55,139 bases of DNA from Streptomyces sp. (GTDB lineage: Bacteria; Actinomycetota; Actinomycetes; Streptomycetales; Streptomycetaceae), in NCBI RefSeq assembly GCF_019510245.1, contig NZ_JAEKKT010000176.1:1-55139 (forward strand), given 5' to 3'. Below the pieces are notes generated by a model. The model worked only from the letters and a program-made list of their open reading frames with translations. It made no database searches and was not told where the DNA came from. Below are positions 7,450 through 15,907 of the stretch, piece after piece (position 1 is the first letter of the stretch; every line of letters starts with the position of its first letter). The position numbers and the translations under genes are program-made.

Positions 7450-8007
7450 TCAGTACGGTGTGTCCTCCGCTTCGCCGTCCAGGTCGAAGCGGCACCAGAC
7501 CGTCTTGCCTCCGCCCTCTTTCGGCGTCCACCACACCGCCGCCGCCATCCGCTGAGTGATCATCAGCCCACGGCCGCTGTCGGCCAGGACCGCCTCTGAG
7601 AACTCCGTCACCAACTCCGGCGAGTAGAAGTCACCCATCGGCAGGAGCGGGGGCGTCGAGTCCTCATCCGCAACCCCGATGAAGAGCCACTTGGGGAACA
7701 ACTTGTAGGTCACGTCGATGCGTCGGCAGGCGCCCGGACTGGAGTGGTGGCGGTCCGGAACCGCATGGTTCACCACGTTGCCGACCAGCTCCGAGACGGC
7801 GAGCCGGGCGTCATACATCAGGTCACGCGGGACCGCGCCCCGCAGGAACACGGTGGCCGTGTCGCGCGCGATGCGTCCGGTGTCGGCGAACTCGGCGAAG
7901 AGCGTCACCGTCATGTAGTGGCCGCCGTGGGACGGATTCGGCGCCACGAACCAGTGAGCGTACGCATCCAGCTCACTCACCACGTGCTTGGCTTTCCCCG
8001 CGTCCAT
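7450..8007 (-). CDS. ATP-binding protein, RsbW-like anti-sigma/GHKL fold
   Basis: The 185-residue protein has the GHKL ATPase motifs of Streptomyces RsbW-like proteins: an N box in DARLAVSELVGNVVNHAV (about 66-83), G1 VADEDS and G2 SGRGLMI, ending in the usual KTVWCRFDL strand. Such proteins are serine kinases or anti-sigma factors, or adaptors in regulatory pairs. It is divergent from a TPR regulator across a 200-bp region with a conspicuous palindrome, which suggests joint control. Its partner is not known; pairing with that regulator is inference. Confidence 0.85.
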   Translation of the reverse strand: MDAGKAKHVVSELDAYAHWFVAPNPSHGGHYMTVTLFAEFADTGRIARDTATVFLRGAVPRDLMYDARLAVSELVGNVVNHAVPDRHHSSPGACRRIDVTYKLFPKWLFIGVADEDSTPPLLPMGDFYSPELVTEFSEAVLADSGRGLMITQRMAAAVWWTPKEGGGKTVWCRFDLDGEAEDTPY

Positions 8008-8091
8008 CGTGTCCTCCGGCAGCTCTCATGTCTCCGCTTGCTTCACGCAAGTCAGTACACGGCGCAGGCGACGCGAACGGGAGCGTTCATT

Positions 8092-8145
8092 GGGGGGTTC
8101 ACCTGAGCACTTGCAAAGCGAAGGGGGGTTCAGGAATGAACCCCC
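8092..8145. promoter_or_regulatory. palindromic operator plus half site in a divergent promoter
   Basis: A perfect palindrome GGGGGTTCA-GGAA-TGAACCCCC (8124-8145) is preceded at 8092-8101 by a direct copy of its left arm (GGGGGGTTCA), 31 bases upstream, about three helical turns. It lies between the divergent ATP-binding gene and TPR regulator gene. A TTGCAA (8111-8116) sits between the two sites as a possible -35. Autoregulation by the TPR/HTH protein is the simplest reading. Confidence 0.5.
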
Positions 8146-8205
8146 AGCCGGATAGCGCTGTGACAAGATGAACACTCGCCGTCATTCTCGGGTTGGCAGG
8201 GGAGC

Positions 8206-9582
8206 ATGAGCCGAGAGCCCAACGCGCAGTTGATCGCCGTCATGAGCGAAGCGAAGATCTCGAACAAGGGCCTTGCGAAGCGCATGACGGACGAGGCCGA
8301 CCGTCGAGGCATGGAGCTGGGAACAACTCACGTCTCGGTACAGCGTTGGCGCAACGGCTCAAGCATCAGGCCGCAAACGGCGGCGATCATGGCGGATGTC
8401 TTCTCGGCCAAGCTTGGCCGCCGCATCACGGTCGGCGATCTCGGATTCTTCGGCGACACGAAGCCCGCTACGCCGGAGCCGATTGGCTACCCCGGCACCG
8501 TTCCCGACGTCCTGTCCATGCTTGACGGACTCGCCCAGGAGCGCGCCGACGCTCCCGCTTCGGATCAACTGATCATTGCGGAAGCCGACATCAGTTCCGC
8601 CGTCCTGACATGGATGATCGCCCGTCCCGACGGCATCCAGGCAGACAGGCCAGCTCTCCAACGAGTGGGCATGCGGGATGTCCGGGCGATCAGGGACGCC
8701 GCCGGGACTTTCATGGCCCTCGACTTCAAGTACGGCGGAGGCCACGGTCACAAGGCATTACGCCACTACTTCCGGCACGAGGTGCTGCCTCTCCTGAACG
8801 TCAGCTACACCGAGAAGGTGGGTACGGCGTTATTCGGCGCCGCCGCCGAGGTGTCCCAGTTGCTGGCGTGGACCGCGTACGACGCCGGGAACCATCGACT
8901 TGCGCACCGCTACCTGACTTCCACGCTGCGCCTGTCCCAGGTCATCGACGACCGCATGTTCGGCGCGCGCATCCTGGGCAACCTCAGCCATCAGGCCAAC
9001 TACCTCGGCAACCACGCCCAGGCCATCCAATTCGCTCGTGCCGCCGTCGAGGGTGCCAAGAACCGTGCGACCCCCCGCGCCATGGCGAACTACTCGGCGA
9101 TGGAGGCCCGCGCCCTGTCCAACGCCGGTGACGGCATCGCTGCGGCCCGCGCGATGAAGGAGGCAGAACGCCACTTCGAACGCGCTCACACAGCCGACGA
9201 TCCGGCATGGCTCAGCTACTTCGACGAGGCAGAACTCATGGGCGAACTCTGCCACTGCTTCCGCGATCTCAAGATGCGCCGCGAAGCCGTCGAGCAGGCC
9301 CAGCGCGCAGTGGACAGCACCGACCCGAAGTACGCGCGCACTCTCGGTTTCTGCCGCATGGTGCTTGCCCAGAGCCAGCTATTGAACGGTGAGTTGGAAG
9401 CCGCCGTCACTACCGCAAGCCTCGCAGTCGACGGCGGCGACTCCCTCCAGTCCACCCGGTTCCAGCGTTACGTGACCGACTTCCAGAACGAGGTCAGCGT
9501 GCACGTGACGAACCCCACCGTGGCAGCCTTCAACGAGAAGGTGCGTGATGCGCTCACCCGCTTGGACGAGGACGACGAGTAG
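8206..9582 (+). CDS. HTH-TPR regulatory protein with two TTA codons
   Basis: The 458-residue protein has an N-terminal helix-turn-helix-like segment (residues 1-75; NKGLAKRMTDEADRRG, VSVQRWRNGSSIRPQTAAIMADVFS) and a long alpha-helical C-terminal half with tetratricopeptide-like repeats (about 215-440; HRLAHRYLTSTLRLS, HAQAIQFARAAVEGA, RREAVEQAQRAVDS, GELEAAVTTASLAVDGG). This matches the family of Streptomyces XRE/TPR transcriptional regulators. Two leucines are encoded by TTA (8758-8760 and 8830-8832), so translation should depend on the bldA tRNA and be tied to development. It converges with the phosphotransferase gene with only three bases between stops. Confidence 0.85.
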   Translation: MSREPNAQLIAVMSEAKISNKGLAKRMTDEADRRGMELGTTHVSVQRWRNGSSIRPQTAAIMADVFSAKLGRRITVGDLGFFGDTKPATPEPIGYPGTVPDVLSMLDGLAQERADAPASDQLIIAEADISSAVLTWMIARPDGIQADRPALQRVGMRDVRAIRDAAGTFMALDFKYGGGHGHKALRHYFRHEVLPLLNVSYTEKVGTALFGAAAEVSQLLAWTAYDAGNHRLAHRYLTSTLRLSQVIDDRMFGARILGNLSHQANYLGNHAQAIQFARAAVEGAKNRATPRAMANYSAMEARALSNAGDGIAAARAMKEAERHFERAHTADDPAWLSYFDEAELMGELCHCFRDLKMRREAVEQAQRAVDSTDPKYARTLGFCRMVLAQSQLLNGELEAAVTTASLAVDGGDSLQSTRFQRYVTDFQNEVSVHVTNPTVAAFNEKVRDALTRLDEDDE

Positions 9583-9585
9583 CAG

Positions 9586-10500
9586 TCACCAGGGGCGCCA
9601 GTCCCGAGGCGCATCGTCATTCCGCAGTCCCGCGATGCGCCGGCGGTACTCGGCCGCCGTTTCCTCGTCCTCTTGAACGTTCTGCATGAGCCACGTTGTC
9701 ATGCCGAACTCTTGGATGCCCCGCAACGTCTCGTAACCAGGCCAGTCGTACAGGTCGCGCCCATAGGCGGCCACGAAGTCGGCGTACTGTTCGTCGGTCT
9801 GCCAACCGAGGCTGTGGTGCTCCACGGCCGTCACCATGAGATCCCACTCCGGGTGGTCGTAGCAGAACATCTCGAAGTCGATCAGGATCACACGACCCTG
9901 ATCATCCACCATGAGGTTCTGCACGTGGGCATCCCCGTGCACCGGCCCCTTGGCCGACTCGAACCGCAACTCGGCGTACCTGTCACGCAGTTCGTGCCAA
10001 CGCTTCCGCAAGAACACCTTGTCATCGTCCGGGATCACCGCCCGATCGAGCCTCAGCGCCTGCTTGTCGAAGGGGTCGTACGACGGCAGTACAAGCCCGT
10101 CCGGCACGGTCATGGAGTGCAGCTCACGCAGGACACCGCCCAGCTCCCCGTACGTCGCCTTGCGGTCTCCCTCAACGATCAGATGCCAGAACGTCACCGG
10201 ATGGCCATCGATCGTGAGAGGCTGTTCCAGATCCTCAACGATGCGAGCAGCCGAAAATCCTTCCCTTCCGAGCCACCGTGACACGCCCACTTCCACGCGC
10301 GCTTTGGGCAACCACTCCTTCCCTCGCGCCACGCGCACGATGACCGGCGCGGAAGCCAGCCGGAACAACGCGTTTTCCCCGAGACGGATCAGCTCTGCGC
10401 CTCTGTCATCGAGGCCCGCAGCCTGGCACGCGGCAGCCATCACCCGCGTAGCCCTCGCCGACGTGAACCCTTCTTGAGATCGAGCAGCGTCAAGCGCCAT
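9586..10500 (-). CDS. APH-fold phosphotransferase
   Basis: The 304-residue protein has the aminoglycoside phosphotransferase fold: an N lobe with IVRVARGKEWLPKARVE, a catalytic loop HGDAHVQNLMVD (Asp and Asn present) and the metal-binding IDFEMFCYDHPEWDL (DFE in place of the usual DFD/DFG). The family phosphorylates small molecules such as aminoglycosides, macrolides, choline or homoserine; the substrate cannot be predicted here. It is the last gene before attR, a typical cargo position. The ATG start at 10500 is accepted; the 160 bp to attR hold no other gene. Confidence 0.85.
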   Translation of the reverse strand: MALDAARSQEGFTSARATRVMAAACQAAGLDDRGAELIRLGENALFRLASAPVIVRVARGKEWLPKARVEVGVSRWLGREGFSAARIVEDLEQPLTIDGHPVTFWHLIVEGDRKATYGELGGVLRELHSMTVPDGLVLPSYDPFDKQALRLDRAVIPDDDKVFLRKRWHELRDRYAELRFESAKGPVHGDAHVQNLMVDDQGRVILIDFEMFCYDHPEWDLMVTAVEHHSLGWQTDEQYADFVAAYGRDLYDWPGYETLRGIQEFGMTTWLMQNVQEDEETAAEYRRRIAGLRNDDAPRDWRPW

Positions 10501-10629
10501 GCCCGTACCAGCTCCCCTAGTCGCGCGCGATCAACCAGCGCACGCCTACGGGTGACCAACCCGACGTACGCCGGACACGACATCGAAGGTACCCAGCACA
10601 CAGCTATGGCACGACACCCAGCCAGCAGC

Positions 10630-11076
10630 TCAAAGGCTTGTGGTGCATATACGAAAGCGTTGACTCCAGCGGTTGAGGCGCCATTCCTCCCGGGTGCGTT
10701 CGGTGAGGACTTCGAGCGTGGTGCCGACCAGGATGATCAGGAACAGCACACGCAGGGGCGTGATGACGAAGATGTTGGTGAGCCGCGCACTGTCGCTGAC
10801 GGGGGTGATGTCGCCGTAGCCCGTGGTGGAGAGGGTGACGGTCGCGTAGTAGAAGGCGTCGAGGAGGTCGACCGAGCTGTCGGAGTTGTCGGTGTAGCCG
10901 TCGCGGTCGGCGTACACGATCAACGCGGTGGCGACCAGCACCAGCAGGGCCATGATGAGCCGCTTGACGACCTGGCGGATCGGGCGCTCCACCACCTTTG
11001 TCGGGAGTTTCACCCGATGGGTCACCAGGTGCTCGTCCGCCTGGCGGGCGATGGCGTCATGGCCGGGAAGTTTCAC
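10630..11076 (-). pseudogene. 5' half of the potassium channel gene: pore module with a foreign 11-residue tail
   Basis: The GTG start (11076-11074) overlaps the moeA stop (GTGA), so it was the last gene of the molybdenum-cofactor operon. The 148-residue product keeps TM1 (about 38-56), the pore helix, the selectivity filter TTGYGD (84-89) and TM2 (about 100-124). The native sequence ends at NRW (residue 137) at attR, after which the element supplies SQRFRICTTSL and a stop. The RCK gating domain is lost to the fragment at 1-136. A pore without RCK could in principle still form a channel. Confidence 0.85.
10664..10674 (+). repeat. attR core (11-bp direct repeat)
   Basis: CTCCAGCGGTT, identical to 126-136. 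To the right the sequence encodes the channel pore half; to the left it is element DNA. Confidence 0.75.
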
Positions 11077-12449
11077 GTGAAACAGACTCCGATGCCCGCG
11101 GCCGCCCACGGCAGGTCGAGGAGTTCCGTCTCCGCACCCTGTGGCGCTCCCCCTGGCGCCACGACCGCGAGCGCGTCGGCGGCGGCGATGCCGCGGAGCA
11201 TGGCCGGGCCGTTGTAGTGCAGCGGGACCGCGGTGTCGCCCCGCAGGACGACCGGGATGAGCCGGGTGTCGTAGGGGTGCCCGTGCGTCGCCTCCGCCAG
11301 GGGCAGGGTGTACGGCTCGGGGGCCGGGTGGGCGGCGAGGGTGCGCAGCAGGGGTTCGGCGAGGGTGACCAGGCCGGAGACGGCTGCCAGGGGGTTGCCG
11401 GGGAGTCCGACGAGGTGCTGGTTCTCCTTGGTGCGGGCGAGCAGCATGGGGTGACCGGGGCGCACCTTGACGCCGTCGACGAGGAGTTCGGCGCCGATGC
11501 GTTCCAGAGTGGGGTGGATGTGGTCGACCGGGCCGGATGCGGTGCCGCCCGTGGTGACCACGAGATCGGCCGTCGACGCGGTGATCGCCTTGTACAGGGC
11601 CTTGGCGTCGTCGCCGAGCCGGCGGACGGCGGTGACCTCGGCGCCGAGCCCCCGCAGCCAGGACGGCAGCATCGGGCCGAGCGCGTCCCGGATGAGTCCG
11701 TCGTGCGGGAGTCCTTCGGTGAGCAACTCGTCGCCCAGGATCAGCACTTCGGCGCGGGGGCGGGGGACGACGGTGACGGTGTCGTATCCGGCGGCCGCGG
11801 CGAGGCCGAGGACTGCCGGGGTGACCAGGGTGCCGACGGGCAGCAACTGGTCGCCGGTGCGGCACTCCTGGCCGCGCGGACGGATGTCCTGGCCGTGGAC
11901 CACCTCTCGGGTGGGGTGCAGCCGGCCCTGGGCGTCGAGCCGGCCGTGCTCGCTGCGCAGCACCGCGGTGGTCTCCGCCGGGATCCGGGCGCCGGTGGCG
12001 ATGCGGACCGCCTCGCCGTCGGTGAGCGGCTCGGGCTGCGCGTGCCCGGCCAGGACGCCCTCCTCGCGGACGTCCCACGGCCCGGGACCGGCGACCGCCC
12101 AGCCGTCCATCGCGGAGGTGTCGAAGGAGGGCAGGTCGGTGAGCGCGTCCAGCGGGGCGGCGAGGGTCAGGCCGAGCGCGTCGGCCAGCGGGACGGAGAC
12201 GGGTGCGCGGCGGCCTCCGGCCCGGGCGGCGCGGGCGGCGATCTCGCGGGCCTGGGGCCAGGGGGTGGCGCGGTGACGGTGCGCCGAGTGATCGCCGTGC
12301 GCGTGCTCGCCGTGGGGGGTGGGCGCTGCGCTCGCGTCCTGTCGGGGCTCCCTGGGCTCTCTCACGAGGGCGAGCGCCTCCTCGACGTCGAGATCGTCGT
12401 CGGTGTCCGCGGTGGCGGGGGTGCCGGACCGGGTGCCGGGGGCGGTCAC
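11073..12449 (-). CDS. moeA: molybdopterin molybdenumtransferase MoeA
   Basis: MoeA inserts molybdate into adenylylated molybdopterin to complete the molybdenum cofactor in the cytoplasm. From the GTG at 12449 that overlaps the upstream stop (GTGA), the protein has 458 residues. After a His-rich, low-complexity leader (about 1-50) come MoeA landmarks: FDTSAMDGWAV, the IATGARIP motif, and the MPT-binding domain with ILGDELL, VVTTGGTASGPVDH, the KVRPGHPMLLA strand and GLPGNPLAAV. It lies between a MobA fusion gene and the split channel gene, all overlapping, so they form one operon. Confidence 0.9.
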   Translation of the reverse strand: MTAPGTRSGTPATADTDDDLDVEEALALVREPREPRQDASAAPTPHGEHAHGDHSAHRHRATPWPQAREIAARAARAGGRRAPVSVPLADALGLTLAAPLDALTDLPSFDTSAMDGWAVAGPGPWDVREEGVLAGHAQPEPLTDGEAVRIATGARIPAETTAVLRSEHGRLDAQGRLHPTREVVHGQDIRPRGQECRTGDQLLPVGTLVTPAVLGLAAAAGYDTVTVVPRPRAEVLILGDELLTEGLPHDGLIRDALGPMLPSWLRGLGAEVTAVRRLGDDAKALYKAITASTADLVVTTGGTASGPVDHIHPTLERIGAELLVDGVKVRPGHPMLLARTKENQHLVGLPGNPLAAVSGLVTLAEPLLRTLAAHPAPEPYTLPLAEATHGHPYDTRLIPVVLRGDTAVPLHYNGPAMLRGIAAADALAVVAPGGAPQGAETELLDLPWAAAGIGVCFT

Positions 12450-13372
12450 CGGCCGGGCCCGGGGGCGGAGTCGCCGGGGCCCGGCCGGTCGGAGTCCGGC
12501 CCCTCGGTGGCGGTCTTTTCGGTGGCGGCATCGGTCTCTTCCGCCCAGCGCAGGGCCAGTGCGGCGGCCTTGTGGGCCGCCTCGGCGACCGCCTCCGGGC
12601 CGCCCTTGCCCTGCGCGGCCGCGTAGCCGACGAGGAAGGTGGTCAGCGGGGCGGCAGGGCGGTCCACGCCGTGTGCGGCGTCCCTGGCCAGGTCGAGCAG
12701 AAGGCGCATGTCGACGTCCAGGTCGATACCCAGTTCGTCCTTGACTGCGGAGATCCATTCATTCAACACGTGCCCATGCTCCCTGATGCGTGCCCTGGCG
12801 TCGGCGATGTCGTCCCAGGTGTCGCAGTCGAAGGACGCGAGGGGGTCCGGGACGCGGGTGAGGTCGAGTGCGGCGGTCAGGCGCCGCAGGGGGAGGCCGG
12901 TGAGGCCGCGGTCGCCCTCGGCAAGGGCCGACAGTGCATGGCGCAGCGCCGCTGTCCGGTAGGCCGCCACGAGGGGTTGGTCCCTGCCGTCGGCGTCGGT
13001 TAGCAGTGCACCGTCCGCGGCGGACGCGTGCAGGGCCTCCAACAGGCGCTGCACGGTCGCCTCTTCGAGGAACGGGAGGTCTGCGGAGAGGACGACCGCG
13101 CGGTCGGCGGTGGTGTGGCGCAGGCCGGCGTCGAGGGCGGCGACCGGGCCGCCGCCCGGGGGGTCCTCGCGGGTCCAGTGGACCGGGCGGGAAGTGGGGC
13201 GGGGGGCCGCCACGACGACGGTCCGCCGGGCTCGGGCGCAGGCCGCGAGGACCCGGTCGAGGAGGGGACGGCCGCCTACCCGGACGGAGGGCTTGTCGGT
13301 GCCGCCGAGGCGCCTTGCGGCGCCGCCGGCCAGCACGATCGCGTCGAAGGGCGGTGGGTCGGTGGCGGTCAC
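12446..13372 (-). CDS. MobA-like nucleotidyltransferase fused to a DUF6457 domain
   Basis: The N-terminal 190 residues form a nucleotidyltransferase with the signature LAGGAARRLGGTDKP (about 14-28), which transfers GMP (or CMP) to molybdopterin. SADLPFLEE and the FDCDTWDDIADAR end support MobA. The last 110 residues (NEWISAVKDELGIDLDVD, LLDLARDAAHGVDRPAAPLT, FLVGYAAAQGKGGPEAVAEA) form a separate helical DUF6457 module. MoeA begins inside its stop codon, so cofactor steps are translated together. The ATG start at 13372 has no competing upstream start. Confidence 0.88.
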   Translation of the reverse strand: MTATDPPPFDAIVLAGGAARRLGGTDKPSVRVGGRPLLDRVLAACARARRTVVVAAPRPTSRPVHWTREDPPGGGPVAALDAGLRHTTADRAVVLSADLPFLEEATVQRLLEALHASAADGALLTDADGRDQPLVAAYRTAALRHALSALAEGDRGLTGLPLRRLTAALDLTRVPDPLASFDCDTWDDIADARARIREHGHVLNEWISAVKDELGIDLDVDMRLLLDLARDAAHGVDRPAAPLTTFLVGYAAAQGKGGPEAVAEAAHKAAALALRWAEETDAATEKTATEGPDSDRPGPGDSAPGPGR

Positions 13373-13490
13373 CTTTCGAGTATGGGGGGCGTCCTGATCA
13401 CGGGGAACCGGTGGGAGCAGGGTGTGGTTGCGTGCGCCTGGGGGGCGGGGGTGTGGCGGCCGTGCGCGGATGCGGGTGTTTTGTGGCTGA

Positions 13491-13550
13491 TCGCGCAGTT
13501 CCTCCCCCAGCCTTCGGCCGGGGGTACCCCCAGCGCCCCTAGGGGGCGCG
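13491..13550 (+). repeat. intergenic repeat, copy 1 (terminator-like)
   Basis: It begins TCGCGCAGTTCC, continues with a hairpin around CCTTCGGCCGGGGG and CCCCCAGCGCCCCT, and ends with GGGGCGC. Closely similar copies are at 21825-21884 and 28845-28904. This copy lies seven bases beyond the stop of the bkd E2 gene. The rest of 13373-13556 shows nothing else. Confidence 0.75.
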
Positions 13551-13556
13551 CTGCGG

Positions 13557-14903
13557 TCAGAGCGTCCTGAGAAGTACCGTCGGCTGCTCTACACAGTCGG
13601 CCACGTAACGGAGGAAGCCGCCCGCCGTGCCGCCGTCGCAGACCCGGTGGTCGAAGGTGAGCGACAGCTGGACGACCTGGCGAACCGCCAGCTCGCCTTC
13701 GTGGACCCAGGGTTTGGGGACGATGCGGCCCACGCCGAGCATGGCCGCCTCGGGGTGGTTGATGATCGGTGTGGAGCCGTCGACACCGAAGACGCCGTAG
13801 TTGTTCAGGGTGAAGGTGCCGCCGGTGAGGTCCGTGGGGGTGAGGGTGCCGGCATGGGCCGACTCGGTCAGCCGGGCGAACTCCGCGGTCAGGGACTCGG
13901 CGTCGCGGGCGTGGGCGTCGCGGACGACGGGGACGACCAGGCCGCGGTCGGTCTGGGCGGCGAAGCCCAGGTGGACGTGGTCGAGTTGGACGATCTCGCG
14001 GGCCTCGGCGTCGACATACGAGTTGAGCTCTGGGTGGCGGGCCAGGGCGGCGGTGCAGATCCGGGCGAGGAGCGCGAGGAGGGAGATCCTCGGGCCCGCC
14101 GCCGAGTTCATCGCGGCCCGCGCGCGCATCAGCTCGGTCGCGTCGGCGTCCACCCAGCAGGTCGCGTCGGGGATCTCCCGGCGGCTGCGGGAGAGCTTGT
14201 CGGCGACCGCGCCCCGGATGCCCTTGAGGGGGGTGCGGATGCCGGCGGGTGCGTCCGGCCTGGTGGGCGGGGCCTGGGGGGCGGCGGCGCGGGCCGCGCT
14301 GACCCGCAGGGCGTCCTCGACGTCGGCGCGCAGGATCAGGCCGTCGGGGCCCGAGCCGGACAGCCGGCGCAGATCCAGGTCGTTGTCCCGGGCGAGGCGG
14401 CGGACCAGGGGAGAGATCACCGGGACGGGGCCCTCGGCGAGCGGTGCGGGCAGCGTGGGCGTCTGGGCGTGGGATGCCGTCGCCGCTTCCGCGAGGGCTG
14501 CGTGCGGCGCCGGTTCCGGGACGGGGCCCCGGTCGGCCGTGCCGTTGGCCCGCTCCGGGACGGCGTTGCGGATCCGCCGCCGGCGCGCCGGCGGCGCCCC
14601 CGTGCCGTATCCCACCAGGACGTTGCCGGAGCCCTCCGCCTCGGGGACGGTGGTCGCCTCGCCGACGGCGACCGTCAGGAGCGGGGCGCCGACGGGCAGT
14701 TCGGTGCCCTCCTCGCCGAAGCGGGCGGTGACCACACCGCCGTAGGGGCAGGGGACCTCGACCATCGCCTTGGCCGTCTCCACCTCGACGACCGGCTGGT
14801 CGATCGCGACGACCTCGCCGACCTGGACCAGCCAGGTCACGATCACCGCCTCGGTGAGCCCCTCCCCGAGGTCGGGCAGTTTGAACTCCAGCACCTGTGC
14901 CAT
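13557..14903 (-). CDS. bkdC: branched-chain alpha-keto acid dehydrogenase E2 (dihydrolipoyl acyltransferase)
   Basis: E2 transfers branched acyl groups from lipoyl-lysine to CoA, providing isobutyryl-, isovaleryl- and methylbutyryl-CoA for energy, branched fatty acids and polyketide starters. The 448-residue protein has a lipoyl domain with the lipoylated lysine in VEVETAKAMVEVP (about residue 45), a linker, a peripheral subunit-binding domain (ISPLVRRLARDNDLDLRRL and SGPDGLILRADVE) and a catalytic domain ending in the DHRVCDGG active-site motif. ATG 14903-14901 overlaps the E1-beta stop by one base (TGATG). It is the last gene of the operon. Confidence 0.92.
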   Translation of the reverse strand: MAQVLEFKLPDLGEGLTEAVIVTWLVQVGEVVAIDQPVVEVETAKAMVEVPCPYGGVVTARFGEEGTELPVGAPLLTVAVGEATTVPEAEGSGNVLVGYGTGAPPARRRRIRNAVPERANGTADRGPVPEPAPHAALAEAATASHAQTPTLPAPLAEGPVPVISPLVRRLARDNDLDLRRLSGSGPDGLILRADVEDALRVSAARAAAPQAPPTRPDAPAGIRTPLKGIRGAVADKLSRSRREIPDATCWVDADATELMRARAAMNSAAGPRISLLALLARICTAALARHPELNSYVDAEAREIVQLDHVHLGFAAQTDRGLVVPVVRDAHARDAESLTAEFARLTESAHAGTLTPTDLTGGTFTLNNYGVFGVDGSTPIINHPEAAMLGVGRIVPKPWVHEGELAVRQVVQLSLTFDHRVCDGGTAGGFLRYVADCVEQPTVLLRTL

Positions 14904-15907
14904 CAGCCCTCGGCCTCCCACTGCAGACGCGCCACCGCGTCCAGGATGCGGTCCACGCCGGGCAGGTGGTGGCGCTCCAGCATCGGCGGCGGATAGGGAA
15001 TGTCGAACCCGGCCACGCGCAGCACCGGCGCCTCCAGATGGTGGAAGCAGCGCTCGGTCACGCGTGCCGCGATCTCCCCGCCCGGGCCGCCGAACCCGCC
15101 CGACTCGTGTACGACGACCGCGCGCCCGGTGCGCCGTACCGAGGCGCAGACCGTCTCGTCGTCGAACGGCACCAGGGAGCGCAGGTCGACGACTTCCAGG
15201 TCCCAGCCCTCCGCCTGGGCGGCCTCGGCGGCTTCGAGGCAGACCGGTACGGACGGGCCGTAGGTGATGAGCGTGGCGCTGCGCCCGGTTCGGCGCACCA
15301 CCGCGCGGCCGATGGGTTCAACGTCCGTCGGGTGCTCGGGGTTCCAGGTGTCCTTGGACCAGTACAGGCGCTTGGGTTCGAGGAAGACGACCGGGTCGTC
15401 GGAGGCGATGGACCGGCGCAGCAGCCCGTAGGCGTCGGCGACGGTGGCGGGGGTGACGACGTGCAGGCCGGGGGTGGCCATGTAGTAGGCCTCGGAGGAG
15501 TCGCTGTGGTGCTCGACGCCGCCGATGCCGCCGCCGTAGGGGATGCGGACGGTGATCGGGAGGGGCATCCGGCCGCGGGTGCGGTTGCGCATCCGGGAGA
15601 CGTGGCTGATGAGCTGCTCGAAGGCGGGGTAGGCGAAGGCGTCGAACTGCATCTCCACGACCGGGCGCAGCCCGTACATGGCCATGCCGACGGCGGTGCC
15701 GAGGATGCCGGCCTCCGCGAGCGGGGTGTCGGTGCAGCGGGTCTCGCCGAACTCCTTGGCGAGGCCGTCGGTGACCCGGAAGACGCCGCCGAGGGTGCCG
15801 ACGTCCTCGCCCATGACGTGCACGGCGGGATCTGCGGCCATGGCGTCCCGCAGCGCGCGCGTGAGGGCCTGCGCCATGGTGGCGGGCTTGACGGCGACGG
15901 TCGTCAT
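14903..15907 (-). CDS. bkdB: branched-chain alpha-keto acid dehydrogenase E1 beta subunit
   Basis: The 334-residue protein is the beta subunit of the thiamine-diphosphate-dependent E1 heterotetramer. Typical stretches are VMGEDVGTLGGVFRVTDGL, DTPLAEAGILGTAVGMAMYGLRPVVE, IPYGGGIGGVEHHSDS, and the C-terminal transketolase domain VVVHESGGFGGPGGEIAARV. Its ATG overlaps the stop of the alpha-subunit gene (ATGA), consistent with equal production of the two subunits. Confidence 0.92.
   Translation of the reverse strand: MTTVAVKPATMAQALTRALRDAMAADPAVHVMGEDVGTLGGVFRVTDGLAKEFGETRCTDTPLAEAGILGTAVGMAMYGLRPVVEMQFDAFAYPAFEQLISHVSRMRNRTRGRMPLPITVRIPYGGGIGGVEHHSDSSEAYYMATPGLHVVTPATVADAYGLLRRSIASDDPVVFLEPKRLYWSKDTWNPEHPTDVEPIGRAVVRRTGRSATLITYGPSVPVCLEAAEAAQAEGWDLEVVDLRSLVPFDDETVCASVRRTGRAVVVHESGGFGGPGGEIAARVTERCFHHLEAPVLRVAGFDIPYPPPMLERHHLPGVDRILDAVARLQWEAEG

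Larger units (their letters stand above)
126..10674. mobile_element. AICE with serine integrase, integrated in a potassium channel gene
   Basis: The element is bounded by an 11-bp direct repeat (126-136 and 10664-10674). It carries the usual AICE modules: integration (serine recombinase), replication (RepSA family), double-stranded DNA transfer (FtsK/TraB-like ATPase plus small spread proteins) and control (KorSA-like GntR repressor, SCO3933-like protein). Accessory genes for an ATP-binding protein, a TPR regulator and a phosphotransferase fill the right end. The ends are fixed by the host gene: removing the DNA between the repeats restores the channel reading frame exactly. No tyrosine integrase or recognisable excisionase is present. 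Confidence 0.85.
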
